DNA from: Siphonodentalium dalli
Taxonomy: Eukaryota; Mollusca; Scaphopoda; Gadilida; Siphonodentaliidae
Reading direction: 5' to 3'
Length of the DNA: 64,000 nt
NCBI GenBank assembly: GCA_032622095.1
Contig: CP136063.1
Coordinates: 9,775,814 to 9,839,813 of the forward strand
The position numbers and the translations under genes were made by a program. Positions 25,206 through 36,383 of this stretch are shown here, piece by piece; within the stretch, counting starts at the first letter, position 1; each line of letters begins with the position of its first letter. Under the pieces are notes generated by a model. It made no database searches and was not told where the DNA came from. It worked only from the letters and a program-made list of their open reading frames with translations.

Positions 25206-27458
25206 GTGGTGGCCTTCACTGGCCCGAAGAAACAAGAGTCTCGGGTTCCTATCAACAATCAGTCTGATGATTTCGCCCAGTACGATGGCGACCGACGTTC
25301 TCGCCGGTTGTATCGCAACACATACCGCGCCAATTCTAATGCCGAGGTTTCAAGGAGGCGGCATGGAGGGGCAAATAGGGCTACAAGCCCAGTTGATTTC
25401 GACTTGGAACAGGATTTTGGTAATCTTCGCGTTGATCGTAACTCTCGACCATCACGGGGTCGCGATAGTAGAAATTGCGACCAGACACAGCGACGCGATA
25501 GATCACATGTTCATCATTCTCGTAGTGGTCGGCAACATAGCCCATGCAGTAAGCAGGCTCTGGAAAATCAAGGGATGCGACAATCAAATAATGCCCAACC
25601 CAATCAATGTGGCCAACAAAACAGTGGGCGACGAGTTCCGGATACACGTGATTTCAGGGATGATCTCGTACAGGGTGGGTTTCCACGGGGACAGTCTCAG
25701 TCCCGTGACAATCATTCAAATAGGCGACCCAGATATAGAGACCGGGAGGGGTCGGCTAAAAATACCTGTGATAGGTTTCCACGTGGACAGCCTCAGTCCT
25801 GTGACATTCATTCAAATAGGCGACCCAGATATAGAGTTCGGGATGGGTCAGATGATGATGATCATTATAATGGGTTTCGCCGTGTCCGGTCTCCATCCGT
25901 TGATGACCATACAAATAGGCGTCCCCGAAATAGAAATCGCGACGACTATGATAATCGCGTCGATTCAGATTTTGAGGACCGTCCACCAGAAAGACAGGCC
26001 CGATTTTATGGAAGTAGTCACCGAGACAATAATGAGAATCATTGGGATCAGGAAAGGAGTCGGCCTGGCCCAGCCTTTCATATGGGCCGGGATCCGCAAT
26101 ATAACAGATTAAACGGTAACAATCCTTTAGATGCAAACAGCAATAATAGGGATGCTAGACCACGACAGGCTCCAAGAGTTCCCAACACTTTGGAATACGA
26201 TGGCAGCCAAAGCTGGCAGCCCTCTCAATTTCAGGAATTATTTCTAAATCAGTTAGATAAATACAATTTCCGCACACAAGATGAAGAAGTACGTTATTTG
26301 GGAAACTGTCTATATGGATGGGCCAAAAATTGGTTTGTTGAAATATTGGACAGTGAGCCCTCAATAGGGGTGGATGATTTGTTGGTTGCGTTACAGTGGG
26401 AATCTTTACAAAGGGGTGCCTCCCGAAATAACTCCAAATGCAGCAATAGGGATTATGGCTCGTGGGTTGCCTCTGATAGTTACCTTTCAGAATCGGATCA
26501 GTCATACAGTTCCAATGAGAATTACTCGAATGTCAGTCACGAGTTTGATTACAACATAAATACAAGCTGGGACATTGACTATGATTTGTCCCGTCGGTAT
26601 ATTAATTATTCCACTGCCGTCTGTGAAAATGCAGACTGGAAAATAACTTCGGATGACCAAGAGTATTTTGACAATGAAACTTCTGTGTCGGATTCAGTAT
26701 TGAAATCACAGCAGTTTGAGAATTATGTGTACACATTTTCTGAGGGAGCATCAAATAAATATGTGAGGCCAAAACACAGGGCTCATAAGAAATTGGAAGC
26801 ACATCAGTATACGATTGGTGCCGGTACTAGTACTTGCCAAACGCCTTCTTGTGATCCTGGTGACTCGATGGGCGACTATAGGTCTGCCCGGTTGAACAAA
26901 TCGACCAAACTAGCAGATCCCAGATTTTGTAATCTGGCACAGTATAAAAGTACCGGTAGTAAATCTAATTGCAATGTTGTTGATGTACAGAATCAAAATG
27001 CAAAAGGCTCATCCTCTGGGTACTTGCCTCCTGAATCATCATGCAAGGGTGCTTTTCAATTGAGTGCTCAATACAATCATCCTGTGTTCACTTCCGAATC
27101 AAATTCTGGGAATATTTTTCCCACTAATCAACTGACAAAGCTTGATACAGTTAACGTCAGCTCACAAGACAATTCATTTGGCCCTTGCCATGTGAGCACA
27201 GTGGAAAATAGGCAAATTTCTCTTTCCTATGAACACCACTTGAACACAATGGAATCGTCACAGTCGTCACCCAATGAATGTGTGAATGTTCCCGTTAACC
27301 CAGTGTGTCAGAACAATTCAAATGCACTTGAGTCACAAAGCGAAATGGGCGTGTTGAATGACCGCACGTCTCATGATTATGGGAGTTTTGATTCCCAATT
27401 TCATGTGAGTGAGAATTCAGTTACGCCCGGTTCAGCTTCTGGTGACGACCCGAGATAA
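25206..27458 (+). CDS. Gag-like protein of a retroelement, about 750 codons
   Basis: The frame is open from 25146 to the stop at 27456-27458. The position given here, 25206, is a GTG; the first in-frame ATG is at 25575, so the true start is uncertain and may lie in an upstream exon. Residues 1-330 are Arg/Asp/Ser-rich and disordered, with near-repeats such as HSNRRPRYR. At about 335-405 is a capsid-like segment: LEYDGSQSWQ, then LDKYNFRTQDEEVRYLGNCL, then YGWAKNWF. The pattern of YDG, W, an acidic segment, L..CL.G.A..W fits the Ty3/Gypsy-type retrotransposon Gag capsid. The remainder is Ser/Asn-rich. No CCHC zinc knuckle, protease, reverse transcriptase or integrase is visible here or downstream. 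It may be a Gag-only element or a domesticated Gag gene. Confidence 0.6.
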   Translation: MVAFTGPKKQESRVPINNQSDDFAQYDGDRRSRRLYRNTYRANSNAEVSRRRHGGANRATSPVDFDLEQDFGNLRVDRNSRPSRGRDSRNCDQTQRRDRSHVHHSRSGRQHSPCSKQALENQGMRQSNNAQPNQCGQQNSGRRVPDTRDFRDDLVQGGFPRGQSQSRDNHSNRRPRYRDREGSAKNTCDRFPRGQPQSCDIHSNRRPRYRVRDGSDDDDHYNGFRRVRSPSVDDHTNRRPRNRNRDDYDNRVDSDFEDRPPERQARFYGSSHRDNNENHWDQERSRPGPAFHMGRDPQYNRLNGNNPLDANSNNRDARPRQAPRVPNTLEYDGSQSWQPSQFQELFLNQLDKYNFRTQDEEVRYLGNCLYGWAKNWFVEILDSEPSIGVDDLLVALQWESLQRGASRNNSKCSNRDYGSWVASDSYLSESDQSYSSNENYSNVSHEFDYNINTSWDIDYDLSRRYINYSTAVCENADWKITSDDQEYFDNETSVSDSVLKSQQFENYVYTFSEGASNKYVRPKHRAHKKLEAHQYTIGAGTSTCQTPSCDPGDSMGDYRSARLNKSTKLADPRFCNLAQYKSTGSKSNCNVVDVQNQNAKGSSSGYLPPESSCKGAFQLSAQYNHPVFTSESNSGNIFPTNQLTKLDTVNVSSQDNSFGPCHVSTVENRQISLSYEHHLNTMESSQSSPNECVNVPVNPVCQNNSNALESQSEMGVLNDRTSHDYGSFDSQFHVSENSVTPGSASGDDPR

Positions 27459-27885
27459 ATTGCAGTCAAACAATTAAATCATGCAGAAAACCTTTCTAGT
27501 TGTGGTGATAACTCGGAAGTGATTTGTTCCAAAATAAATCCACTTGCACCCAACTCAATTTCACATGACCATCTTTGCACATTCAGTGTAAATGTAACTT
27601 GTGAAACAGACTGCCACATAATTGCAGGATCACATGTGTTCTCAAGTCATGTCAAAAGTGAACTCTGCTACACAGGGAATCCATTAGTTCCCATTAGGGT
27701 GGTCACGGAATTGCAAAATACATGTGATTTCCAAAGTATTCCAACCTTTGACAAATTTTGTGAAGAAATAGAAAGTTGCAATGAAGTAGTGCATTCAGAT
27801 GGGAGATCGCTCCCAGTAACAGAAAGTAAAGAACCTCTGTTTTGGAAAGCATGGATGAATGGCACACTATTGTCTTCAGACATGG
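27459..27885 (+). pseudogene. continuation of Gag-like frame beyond one stop codon
   Basis: The reading frame of the Gag-like gene goes on without a shift after its TAA (27456-27458) for another 142 codons, with the same Ser/Asn/Cys-containing composition, until the telomeric tract at 27886. This suggests either readthrough or a single nonsense mutation in a once longer protein. There is no independent domain. Confidence 0.5.
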
Positions 27886-27961
27886 TTACCCTAACCCTAA
27901 CCCTAACCCTAACCCTAACCCTAACCCCTAACCCTAACCCTAACCCTAACCCTAACCCTAA
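27886..27961 (+). repeat. interstitial telomeric repeat (CCCTAA)n
   Basis: About twelve tandem CCCTAA units with one CCCCTAA slip, read as TTAGGG on the minus strand, the common metazoan telomere sequence. It lies within the Gag-like coding region and changes the frame: coding before it is in the Gag frame, coding after it is offset by two. Such internal tracts are usually explained by telomerase or capture at a healed break; that is inference here. Confidence 0.95.
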
Positions 27962-28825
27962 GTTAATGCTAATTTGGAAATTGCAGACTCTTCAAATATC
28001 CATAGAAGTACAGGAATACATGTAAATATGGATTCTGATTTTGTAGAAGTTGATCTCGCATGTAATCGGGCATATTGCCCTGTACCTCCTGGTGTCACGT
28101 CATCGGAATTACATGTAAATCATTCTGTCCCTGCAGACGGGCTCACTGGCCCGACACATCTAAATGCAATTGTCATATCGCATTCTGAATACAATAATCC
28201 AGTATCTAAAATCAGAAATAAATTAAAACACATTACACTTGGTACAGATTTATCAAACTCTCAGTCTTGCAATGGTACTGAGGTTGATCAAATAACATAC
28301 AGGGATTCTAATCCCTCTGGTACATCCATCAATGCAATCATCACTGCATTGGATAGCAATACATATACTTCCCAACAAGATAACAGGTTTCTCTCACAAA
28401 GTGACAAGTATATGCAAATCACACAATCAAAACAGTGGGCTAACTGTGGTGAGCCCAATTCAACTGCTGTGATCAACAGCTTACACTTGCATCACCTTGA
28501 CACTCCTCATATGACCAAAGCATATGCAGAGATTGAAAATGTTGACTATGATTTATTGGCAGGGTTGTCACATGAGAATAACCTAGAAGTTGTGGATCAT
28601 AAGAAGTCCAGTAAATGTAGCTTTCATGGCGACATACCCTTGTCAGATCTACTGTTTCTGTCAGATGGTAAAGACAATCTGACAGGTGGCATTCACTTCA
28701 GAATTAATGTGGGCCACAAATATCGAACATCACATTTTTGGCTTTCAGATTGGATCGGGCAGACGGTTCTTGCCCGAGGGACAAGCCAGCAGGCAATTTT
28801 GATGGCCACAAATAAACAACACTAA
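27962..28825 (+). pseudogene. distal part of Gag-like coding region, shifted frame
   Basis: A frame of about 285 codons is open from the telomeric tract to TAA at 28823-28825 (first ATG 27974). It is again Ser/Asn/His-rich and ends TSHFWLSDWIGQTVLARG and a short basic tail. Composition and position suggest it was once continuous with the upstream frame. I recognise no domain; no aspartic-protease motif (DTG/DSG in a conserved setting) or YxDD reverse transcriptase motif is seen. Confidence 0.45.
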
Positions 28826-30411
28826 AATGGATAATACAGACAGAACTCTCACTTCTCACTGCCCATTGGTACCGGTATTATAGACACACAAACTAGGTTA
28901 AAGGGCATGTATTTTTTGCCCTGTGAAAATTGGTCTCATATAGTCATATTTTTGAGAAGTCATATTGCAAATTGATACAGTGAAATATTTGTATTTGATG
29001 GGTGATAGTGATTGTGCTAATACCCTATATTATTTTATAAGGCCTAGTTTTCAGAGTAGAGGGAGGGGGTGGTAGGTCTTAATATTAACAATTACATGGA
29101 AATTTGGATGGGGACTCGGTCCCCGGGAACCAGACCCCTAGTTGTCAGGTTCTAAAATTAGAGGGAGAAGGGAACATGTGTACATGTAGCAGGTACTTGT
29201 ACTGTTTTCTGTAAATGCAGGTATCTGCTTCTGTGTTTGAATGGGGAGTTTGTTCCCAGTTGCTAGGTTTAGGGTGGGAGATATCACCCAACACACTTTG
29301 GAAAAAGCTCCCAGGTTCTGGTTAGTAGGCTGCAGTTGGGTCCCTGACCTGGGATTTGTCAGCGTTAAACTTAACCTATTGAAAATTGGGTTTTGGGCAT
29401 TATGTACCCGTATCTTCACTGCTGAACGGTGGATAGTGGTTATATCGCCCGTTATGACCCATGACATCGATGTGGAGAACCGGATTTGGATATGTATGCA
29501 TTCTGCATTTCAGAGATGGGAACTCGGTCCCAGTTAGCATTTATATGACCATATTTTGTTGGGCATTGCCCAGAACTAATATCCAAGTACATGTATTGTT
29601 GTGGGTTGACAAGCTAATAGACCAACCATCTATTGATCAATGGGGTAATGCTAAATAAGGTCCCAGGATGTTAAAGATGGCTATGGCATGGGGCCTGCAT
29701 AAGTGTGGCATGGGGTGGGAAGTGGGTCATGTCCCCGAGTTGGACTATTTGCCCTCACAAGTATATTATTGTTGACATGTATTGCTGCATGCAAGTAGAT
29801 GTGGCGTACCTGCTAATTTATATGCATTTGTTTAGTTTATAGTGTATATCATACATTTTTGGGGTCATGGAGTACACAATACCCCGTTGATATAACAATT
29901 TCTTGGTTTGTTGATCCAGGTCTTGTGGAATCAGCATACCAGTATGTCCTGTAAATAGGAGGGTTGTGTTTTTGAATAATTGTTATAACTAATTTCTGAT
30001 ATCGTTCTATCTGCGATACTTATATTCTACTGGTATACACAAAAGCCTACTAAAGTTTGTCCAAAACCTCTGTAAACGTTTCTGATAATGCCGGATAGTA
30101 GTATATACACATATGGGTCAAGTCGTGAAGGGCGTGGTAGAGGGTGTGTGTATCAAGGTAAGTGGGCTCCGAAGCTATGAGCCCAGAAGGCTATTCCAGA
30201 GTGTCAAGGTTAGCAGGTTCCATATTTAGGAGGCTGTATGTGTAGGTATGGCGGTGGGACCTGTGCGGGTCCCGATACGGGACCATCGGAGGTGCCAATG
30301 GCTATGTTTATTTTTATATCCGTATATGTCAATGTTAGTCATTTGGGGGTGGATATTTATAGTAGTTCGCAAGATATTTTGTATTTGGGGGGGGTGGACA
30401 TTTTTACTGTT
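28826..30411. other. no gene seen; G-rich flank of the Gag-like region
   Basis: About 1.6 kb of moderately G-rich sequence. Phrases with GGGGACTCGGTCCC, GAACTCGGTCCCAG and GGGGAGTTTGTTCCCAG recur at 29112, 29520 and 29242, so parts are diverged copies of each other. No LTR match to the 5' side was found by eye. Confidence 0.4.
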
Positions 30412-31139
30412 CTACTACATGTACAATGCACTGCAGAATGTGTTACTGTTCTACTACATGTACAATGCACTGCAGAATGTGTTACTGTTCTACTACATGT
30501 ACAATGCACTTCAGAATGTGTTACTGTTCTACTACATGTACAATGCAACGTGCAGAATGTGTTACTGTTCTAATACATGTACAATGCAACGGGCAGAATG
30601 TGTTACTGTTCTACTACATGTACAATGCAACGGGCAGAATGTGTTACTGTTCTACTACATGTACAATGCACTGCAGAATGTGTTACTGTTCTACTACATG
30701 TACAATGCAACGTGCATAATGTGTTACTGTTCTACTACATGTACAATGCACTGCAGAATGTGTTACTGTTCTACTACATATACAATGCACTGCATAATGT
30801 GTTACTGTTCTACTACATGTACAATGCAACGTGCAGAATGTGTTACTGTTCTACTACATGTACAATGCACTGCAGAATGTGTTACTGTTCTACTACATGT
30901 ACAATGCACTGCAGAATGTGTTACTGTTCTACTACATGTACAATGCACTGCAGAATGTGTTACTGTTCTACTACATGTACAATGCACTGCAGAATGTGTT
31001 ACTGTTCTACTACATGTACAATGCACTGCAGAATGTGTTACTGTTCTACTACATGTACAATGCACTGCAGAATGTGTTACTGTTCTACTACATGTACAAT
31101 GCACTGCAGAATGTGTTACTGTTCTACTACATGTAAAAT
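30412..31139 (+). repeat. 39-bp minisatellite (about 19 units)
   Basis: The unit TACTGTTCTACTACATGTAC followed by AATGCACTGCAGAATGTGT is repeated almost without change; a few units have AACGTGCAG or AACGGGCAG instead of ACTGCAG. Each unit carries TACATGTA and most carry a PstI site. Because 39 is a multiple of three, the plus strand is open in all three frames and the minus strand in at least one, producing a long but meaningless 402-codon frame. Confidence 0.95.
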
Positions 31140-31830
31140 GCAACGTGCAGTTGGTGCGCTCTATATATAATATACCTGCTATACTGCAGCGTGCGTTGGC
31201 GTGCAGTCTAAATTATATACCTGATATAATACAGCGTTCGTTGACGTGTAATCTACATAATATACATGCTATATTAATACAACGTGTGTTGATGTGCAGT
31301 CTGAGTAATATGCATGTTATAACGCAGTGTGCGATAGCGTGCAGTCTAAATAATATGTATGCTATTTCGGTCAATGGAAATAATGTACAAGATAATTACA
31401 GCGTGTGTTGGTGTGAAACCGATATATTGTACCAGCTAAAATACAGCGTGTGTTAGTGTGAGACCAAGGTATTGTACCTGATAAAATAGAGCGTGTGTTA
31501 GCGTGAAACCGAGATATTGTACCAGCTAAAATACAGCGTGTGTTGGCGTGCCATCAAAGTCATTAGCAACATAAACTGGTGTACTTTTCTCAAAGGCGTG
31601 AAACCGAGATATTGTACCTGATAAAATACAGCGTGTGTTAGCGTAAAACCGAGATATTGTACCTGCTAAAATACAGAGTGTGTTAGCGTGAAACCGAGAT
31701 AGTGTACCTGCTAAAATACAGCGTGTGTTAGCGTGAAACCGAGATATTGTACCTGCTAAAATACAGCGTGTGTTGGCGTGCCATCAAAGTCATTACCAAC
31801 ATAAACTGGTGTACTTTTCTCAAGGACGGT
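31140..31830 (+). repeat. 45-bp minisatellite, diverged towards its left edge
   Basis: The unit is ATATTGTACCTGCTAAAATA followed by CAGCGTGTGTTAGCGTGAAA and CCGAG. Eight or so good copies lie between 31400 and 31790. A 55-bp insert (CATCAAAGTCATTA, then AACATAAACTGGTGTACTTT) occurs twice, at about 31552 and 31782. Left of 31400 only weaker units with GCGTGC or GTGCAGTCTAAAT remain. Confidence 0.85.
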
Positions 31831-31972
31831 AAACTGATATAAATGAACTACCACTCGTCATGCTGTGAACACAGATGCTTATTTCATTGGCGATAAACAG
31901 CTAAAGAGATACACGATTATCACAAGCCTTAGGACGTATTGTTCAATGAATCGAATCGCGTTGTACATGTAC

Positions 31973-32589
31973 TTAAAGGGGTACTGTACACAGAGATAGG
32001 CAATTTTTTTTATTTACTCCCATTGACATAACTTTCAAGTTAGATTGTGTTCGTGTTATATGAGTTTCGTATAAACCTAATTTAGCGACGAAAATATTGA
32101 TCTTGGAAATAAAAATATTACGATTTCAAACTACGCGCCATGTTTTTGACCTTCACCGGAGAAGACGCAGGTTGCAGGATGAACCGGAAGTTCAATTGAT
32201 GCCTGCCATCTCTTCCATCGAACAATCTCACCCCCTATAAAAATACTTGACGCTTAATGAATCTTGTTTCTTCTCTTTTTTTCCAAATTGGTTATAGCGG
32301 GACTTCCTTTTGCATGTAACATGTTTTGTTCGCAACTCAATAATGTTCGTCGTAAACGGCCGTCGATAAAAGACACCCAACTCGTAATGGCATAATTCGC
32401 CATTTTATGACTCCAGCCATAAATTCATTTATATTAAATAATTCAATTTGACTTTTATGATAGCCTGTTAACCGGAACGTTTTCAGTAGACATCGTCGAC
32501 TCAAATACGTTATTTTAAAATATAATATTGATATTAGATCGCAATTGTTACCAGGAATTTATTGAAATTGGCGTACAGTACCCCTTTAA
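31973..32589. mobile_element. 617-bp TTAA-flanked inverted-repeat element
   Basis: TTAA 31973-31976 is followed by AGGGGTACTGTAC, and the right end is GTACAGTACCCCT followed by TTAA at 32586-32589. The 13-bp ends are perfect inverted repeats. There is no long frame inside, so this is a non-autonomous element. TTAA flanks fit a piggyBac-type target, but the ends differ from the CCCTTTACCC family. A matching solo end lies at 36364-36383. Confidence 0.8.
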
Positions 32590-33877
32590 TGTTTGTTTCG
32601 AGGGCACGATATTCCAAAGCGGAACCGCTTCGTAATTGACTTCGGTCTCGTGCACTGTTGAACGTTTTGATTTAACGTTTTGAGCACGCATTTATTAATT
32701 AGTGAAAACATTGGTGTATATATAATTGTCGCGATAATAGTGTCTATTCAATATTTTGTTTTTCGTGCGAATTTGGCAACTTCAGTTCGCAAAACGTATA
32801 AGGAAACGCATTGTGCATATTTGTTCCAATACTATCATTCGCGGTCGACTTTGCGACCCATTGCATGAATTCCAGCGTGACGGAATCACCAAATTTTACG
32901 GAATTTCACTTTTCTGTGGCCTATAAAATCTAAAATTATGACCAGTAGGGTACCGCTTAAAATGAAAAACATTGTACATACTATACTAAGTTGTTTAGTT
33001 ATATACAATTATATGTGTATTTAACTATCATCTCACTCTGGGTCAAATTGTGTTCGTGACGGAATCACCAAAAAAGTGCCATCAATATGAGGGTAGGTCC
33101 GTCCTATTGAACAACCCTGCTCATTCAGCCAAGCTGACCTGGAAAAAGTTCTCAATGAGCAAAGTAGATACATTATACTTGCAGAAAAAAAGCCGCATTG
33201 TCACACACTTGTGTGTATATTACTAGTTAACTCGGTTTGTTCGCCGCGACGGAATCACACAACGGGCGTGACGGAATCACCGTGCGATTGTTTTAGGTAT
33301 AGTTTTTTGTGTAACAAGTGCGGACATTGTCATAAAAGCATAAAACTTGGCACATGTGTATATTAGGTCCCACGTATTATTTTCAGATATGGGGGCAATC
33401 ACGAAAATACTTTCCATGGCAACGGTTGCTATGCGACTGTTTTTACCTTAGAAACGGGTTATTGGTAGGGGTCAAACCGTCATTTTACTAAAATATATGT
33501 GCAAAAAGGGGATACTATGGTAATTGAGGCAGATTGTGATATGGGAAATGTGACAAAAATAACATTTCCACACATGCCTCACTATTAACCTAGAATGTCT
33601 CTTGAGCTGCTTGAAAATGATATTTTGGTTCATTTGACCTTATTTGGCAAAATATGAAAATATGCGTTGACTGCGCATGCGCGCATCATTGATCCCCAGT
33701 CACACAATATCTGGTGTTTAAGAGATTGTATAGTGAGGGCAATGACCATTTCAAAATATATTCATTGGATAGTAATAATGAAATACAGAAGAAGCAACAA
33801 CATTCCCCGATGACATGCTTATGATGCAAATACCCATTATCGGTATCCAAGGCCGCTTTTTCGTGGAATTCATGATT
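32590..33877. repeat. intergenic DNA with four scattered TGACGGAATCAC motifs
   Basis: The phrase GTGACGGAATCACC or a close variant occurs at about 32877, 33056, 33247 and 33269, the last two about 22 bp apart. The motif has GTGA and TCAC as inverted ends. Otherwise no gene is recognised; the short frames are not bounded by splice sites. Confidence 0.5.
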
Positions 33878-34487
33878 GGCGACACGAATTGATTACGATT
33901 GCTATGTTATGTGTGGTAACAATGGAAGACTGTATACAACTCCCGATTCTGACGCACAATTTACCATATAAAGACCCCTAATATAAAGTACAGCCGCTAC
34001 TTAATCCCGTCGATTATTACCAACAAACCCGCCAAAAACGGCCAAATAAAGCTGCAACAGCCTAAATTATCTTGGGTCTGTCTCAATAAAACCATACAAA
34101 TATGGATATCATTGGAATCGGCTCATTGACCACATTGTGATGGTTACAGTTATGCCCTGTGCCAATGCATTCTCTTATATATGCGAGTCGACCATAGGTC
34201 GCCTCGCATATATAAGAGAACGCATTGGCCTAAAAACAATCTTTTTTTAACACTTTTTACCATTTTTTCTTACATTCTTTAACAATTTTATAATTTTTAA
34301 TGTGTTAAGCCAATGCATTCTCTTATATATGCGAAGCGACCCAGTGGCGACACGAATTGATTACGATTGCTATGTTCTGTGTGGTAACAATGGAAGACTG
34401 TATACAACTCCCGATTCTGACGCACAATTTACCTATAAATACCCCTAATATCAAGTGCAGACGCTAATTAATCCCGTCGATTATTAC
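33878..34487 (+). repeat. two 142-144 bp direct repeats flanking a MITE
   Basis: The segment 33878-34021 (from GGCGACACGAATTGATTACG to CCGTCGATTATTAC) recurs at 34346-34487 with about nine differences. Between them sits a piggyBac-like MITE copy (about 34018-34345) that has lost both of its terminal repeats. The arrangement is host segment, damaged MITE, host segment again, so it is a local duplication around the MITE, not a target-site duplication. Confidence 0.8.
34018..34345 (+). mobile_element. piggyBac-like MITE, copy with both ends truncated
   Basis: It contains the family body (GGCCAAATAAAGC, ATACAAATATGGATATCATT, GACCACATTGTGATGGTTAC), the first palindrome (ATGCATTCTCTTATATATGC to its mirror), the T-rich core and half of the second palindrome, ending at GAAGCGACCCA. 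The CCCTTTACCC terminus is absent on both sides. Confidence 0.85.
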
Positions 34488-35917
34488 TAACACAGTTGTT
34501 GACTAAGGTCGAATCACTTTTATTCATATACATAGGCAAAACGAGCCATGTGGCAGTTTCAAGAAAGTATGTCGCCCCTGTGGTCCATTGTTTCTGGGCG
34601 AACACGAGGTATCTCGCAGCGGACGACGCAGATGAACTCAGTGAAGACTTCAATAAATTGGTCAGTACCGTGTTAGTCTGAACAATTCACGTTGCGTCAT
34701 AACACTGTCACCCTAAACAATTCAATTGGTCAGCTCACTTACAAATTATATACATCGATAAATTAGTAAGTACATGTTCACTCTATATACATCGATTACT
34801 TGGTAAGTACACTTTCACTATTTATAACGACCCCGCTCGGCGCGCTAACGGCAAGCTCGGGTCGTGTATAGGTAACAGGCGGGCGTACGGTACTTGCGAC
34901 GTCACACGTAATCTACAATATACCGTCTGGTGAAATTTTTAGCGACACATCTTTTTCGTAAAACAATCACGTGACTTCCGGTAGTGGTTTCACTAAATCG
35001 CGGAATCAGCAATGAAACGGATTTACTACTTCACAACTTCCAATATGTGGCAATGGGAAACTGAAGTATTTATTTATAAAAAGTAAGTTGTTATGAATAT
35101 GTCCTGCAAAGGTCATATTAGATCAGTTTCATTTGTTAGCTAAATGAAGGCAGTTACGGCGTCATGACGTCAAAACGTCATTTGCTTCTGCGGGCCAGAA
35201 CGTGTCGTGTCGTCTTCGCTTCATCGCAGAGGCGCACATTGTAGTCTATAGCATTCCCTATATACAATACAATATAGAGGCTTTTATTGTCAAAGGCCGA
35301 TAATAATAAGACACATATAAGTCCACTGGCATCCAAAAAGATCTACGCTAATAATCAAGCACATGCGTATAGGCCTAATATATATGCATATACATTGTAG
35401 TTCCACGACTATTTGTAAGATATTTTGCATTGTCCGTCTTCTTACTATTATACCGGGGTCGTTCTATATATGGCTTGCATATTATCATATTATATATATA
35501 CATATGTCTGTCCAATTGCTCCTATGTACAATTTTACTCTATATACATTGATTTCATTATCAGTAACCTTTCACAGTTATATACATCGATTAATTGATAA
35601 GTGAACTTGCTCCTATGTACATTGACTGTCGCCTAACAATGTATCCTATGCTCAGAATGAGTAATTATTAATACACGTATAGCGTGTGAACCACGCACTT
35701 TATTCCGTAAGTGGTTGGAGCTTTTTCGAAGAATAAATATGGTATGTGGTGTAGCATCATCATGGTTCGAAACAAAGCATTGGAATGAAATGTTGGCTGC
35801 AAACCGGATAAGTTAGGATTGCGCCCATACTACATGTTCAGCAAATTAATGTTTGAGCAGACGACTGTACTCATAATATCATAAATAGAGGATCTCACAT
35901 GATTTTCTATTTTATAC
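34488..35917. other. no gene seen; repeated ATATACATCGAT phrases
   Basis: The phrase (T)ATATACATCGAT occurs at about 34748, 34788 and 35580, with GTAAGTACA nearby in the first two. A 61-codon frame at 34496-34681 ends YLAADDADELSEDFNKLVST, which looks protein-like, but there is no homology I recognise and no clear exon boundary. A GC-rich stretch (34828-34920) and a CRE-like GACGTCA at about 34898 are the only other signals. Confidence 0.35.
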
Positions 35918-36003
35918 GGAATTTATCAACCGAGTTCATTAAATTTGATTTGAGCCGAGGTTTATCGAAGCTCAAATAGAATTTAGTGGATGAGGTTGAT
36001 AAA
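35918..36003. repeat. imperfect palindrome, probable foldback MITE core
   Basis: TTTATCAACCGAGTTCATTAAAT is mirrored by ATTTAGTGGATGAGGTTGATAAA. The loop itself contains TTTGAGC and GCTCAAA as a smaller stem. It is followed by TTTTATCACATGATCAAATAAA. No target site is clear. Confidence 0.5.
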
Positions 36004-36363
36004 TTTCGCTTCAAATAGGACGAGTGTAAGATACCTTTTATCACATGATCAAATAAACGCGAAGCAACGCGAAGTTTTTGTCGAAAACAACGATCATAGG
36101 ATGCAGTGATCGTAAGTCATTTGAAGAACGGCGTGACGTCATCGCACGCGCTGATATTAAACGTGTGTCTTATGGATAATTATGAAAATTCTTTTATGGG
36201 CAAATTATGTCATAAATTTATTTTCATTATAATTACCATGTTGGATGTATTACTCATGCGGTATATGATTGTTTTTCCACTAATCCATGGCTCACGTTAA
36301 TTTATGTTATACATATTTTCTGCAAAGTATAGAAGAAGATGGTACCAAAAAATGGCCGGATTT

Positions 36364-36383
36364 CGGGTACAGTACCCCTTTTA
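36364..36383. mobile_element. solo end of the 617-bp TIR element family
   Basis: GGGTACAGTACCCCTTTTAA matches the right terminus of the element at 31973-32589 with one extra T before the TTAA. No partner end is seen nearby. Confidence 0.5.

Noticed and set aside
25267-26505. Long frames in other phases over the Gag-like gene (281 codons plus, 116-126 codons minus)
   Set aside because: They overlap the 750-codon frame, have no domain, and arise from its Arg/Asp/Ser-rich composition.
30248-31456. 402-codon plus-strand frame with Cys-rich 13-residue repeats
   Set aside because: It is the 39-bp minisatellite read in frame; all three plus frames and one minus frame are open for the same reason.
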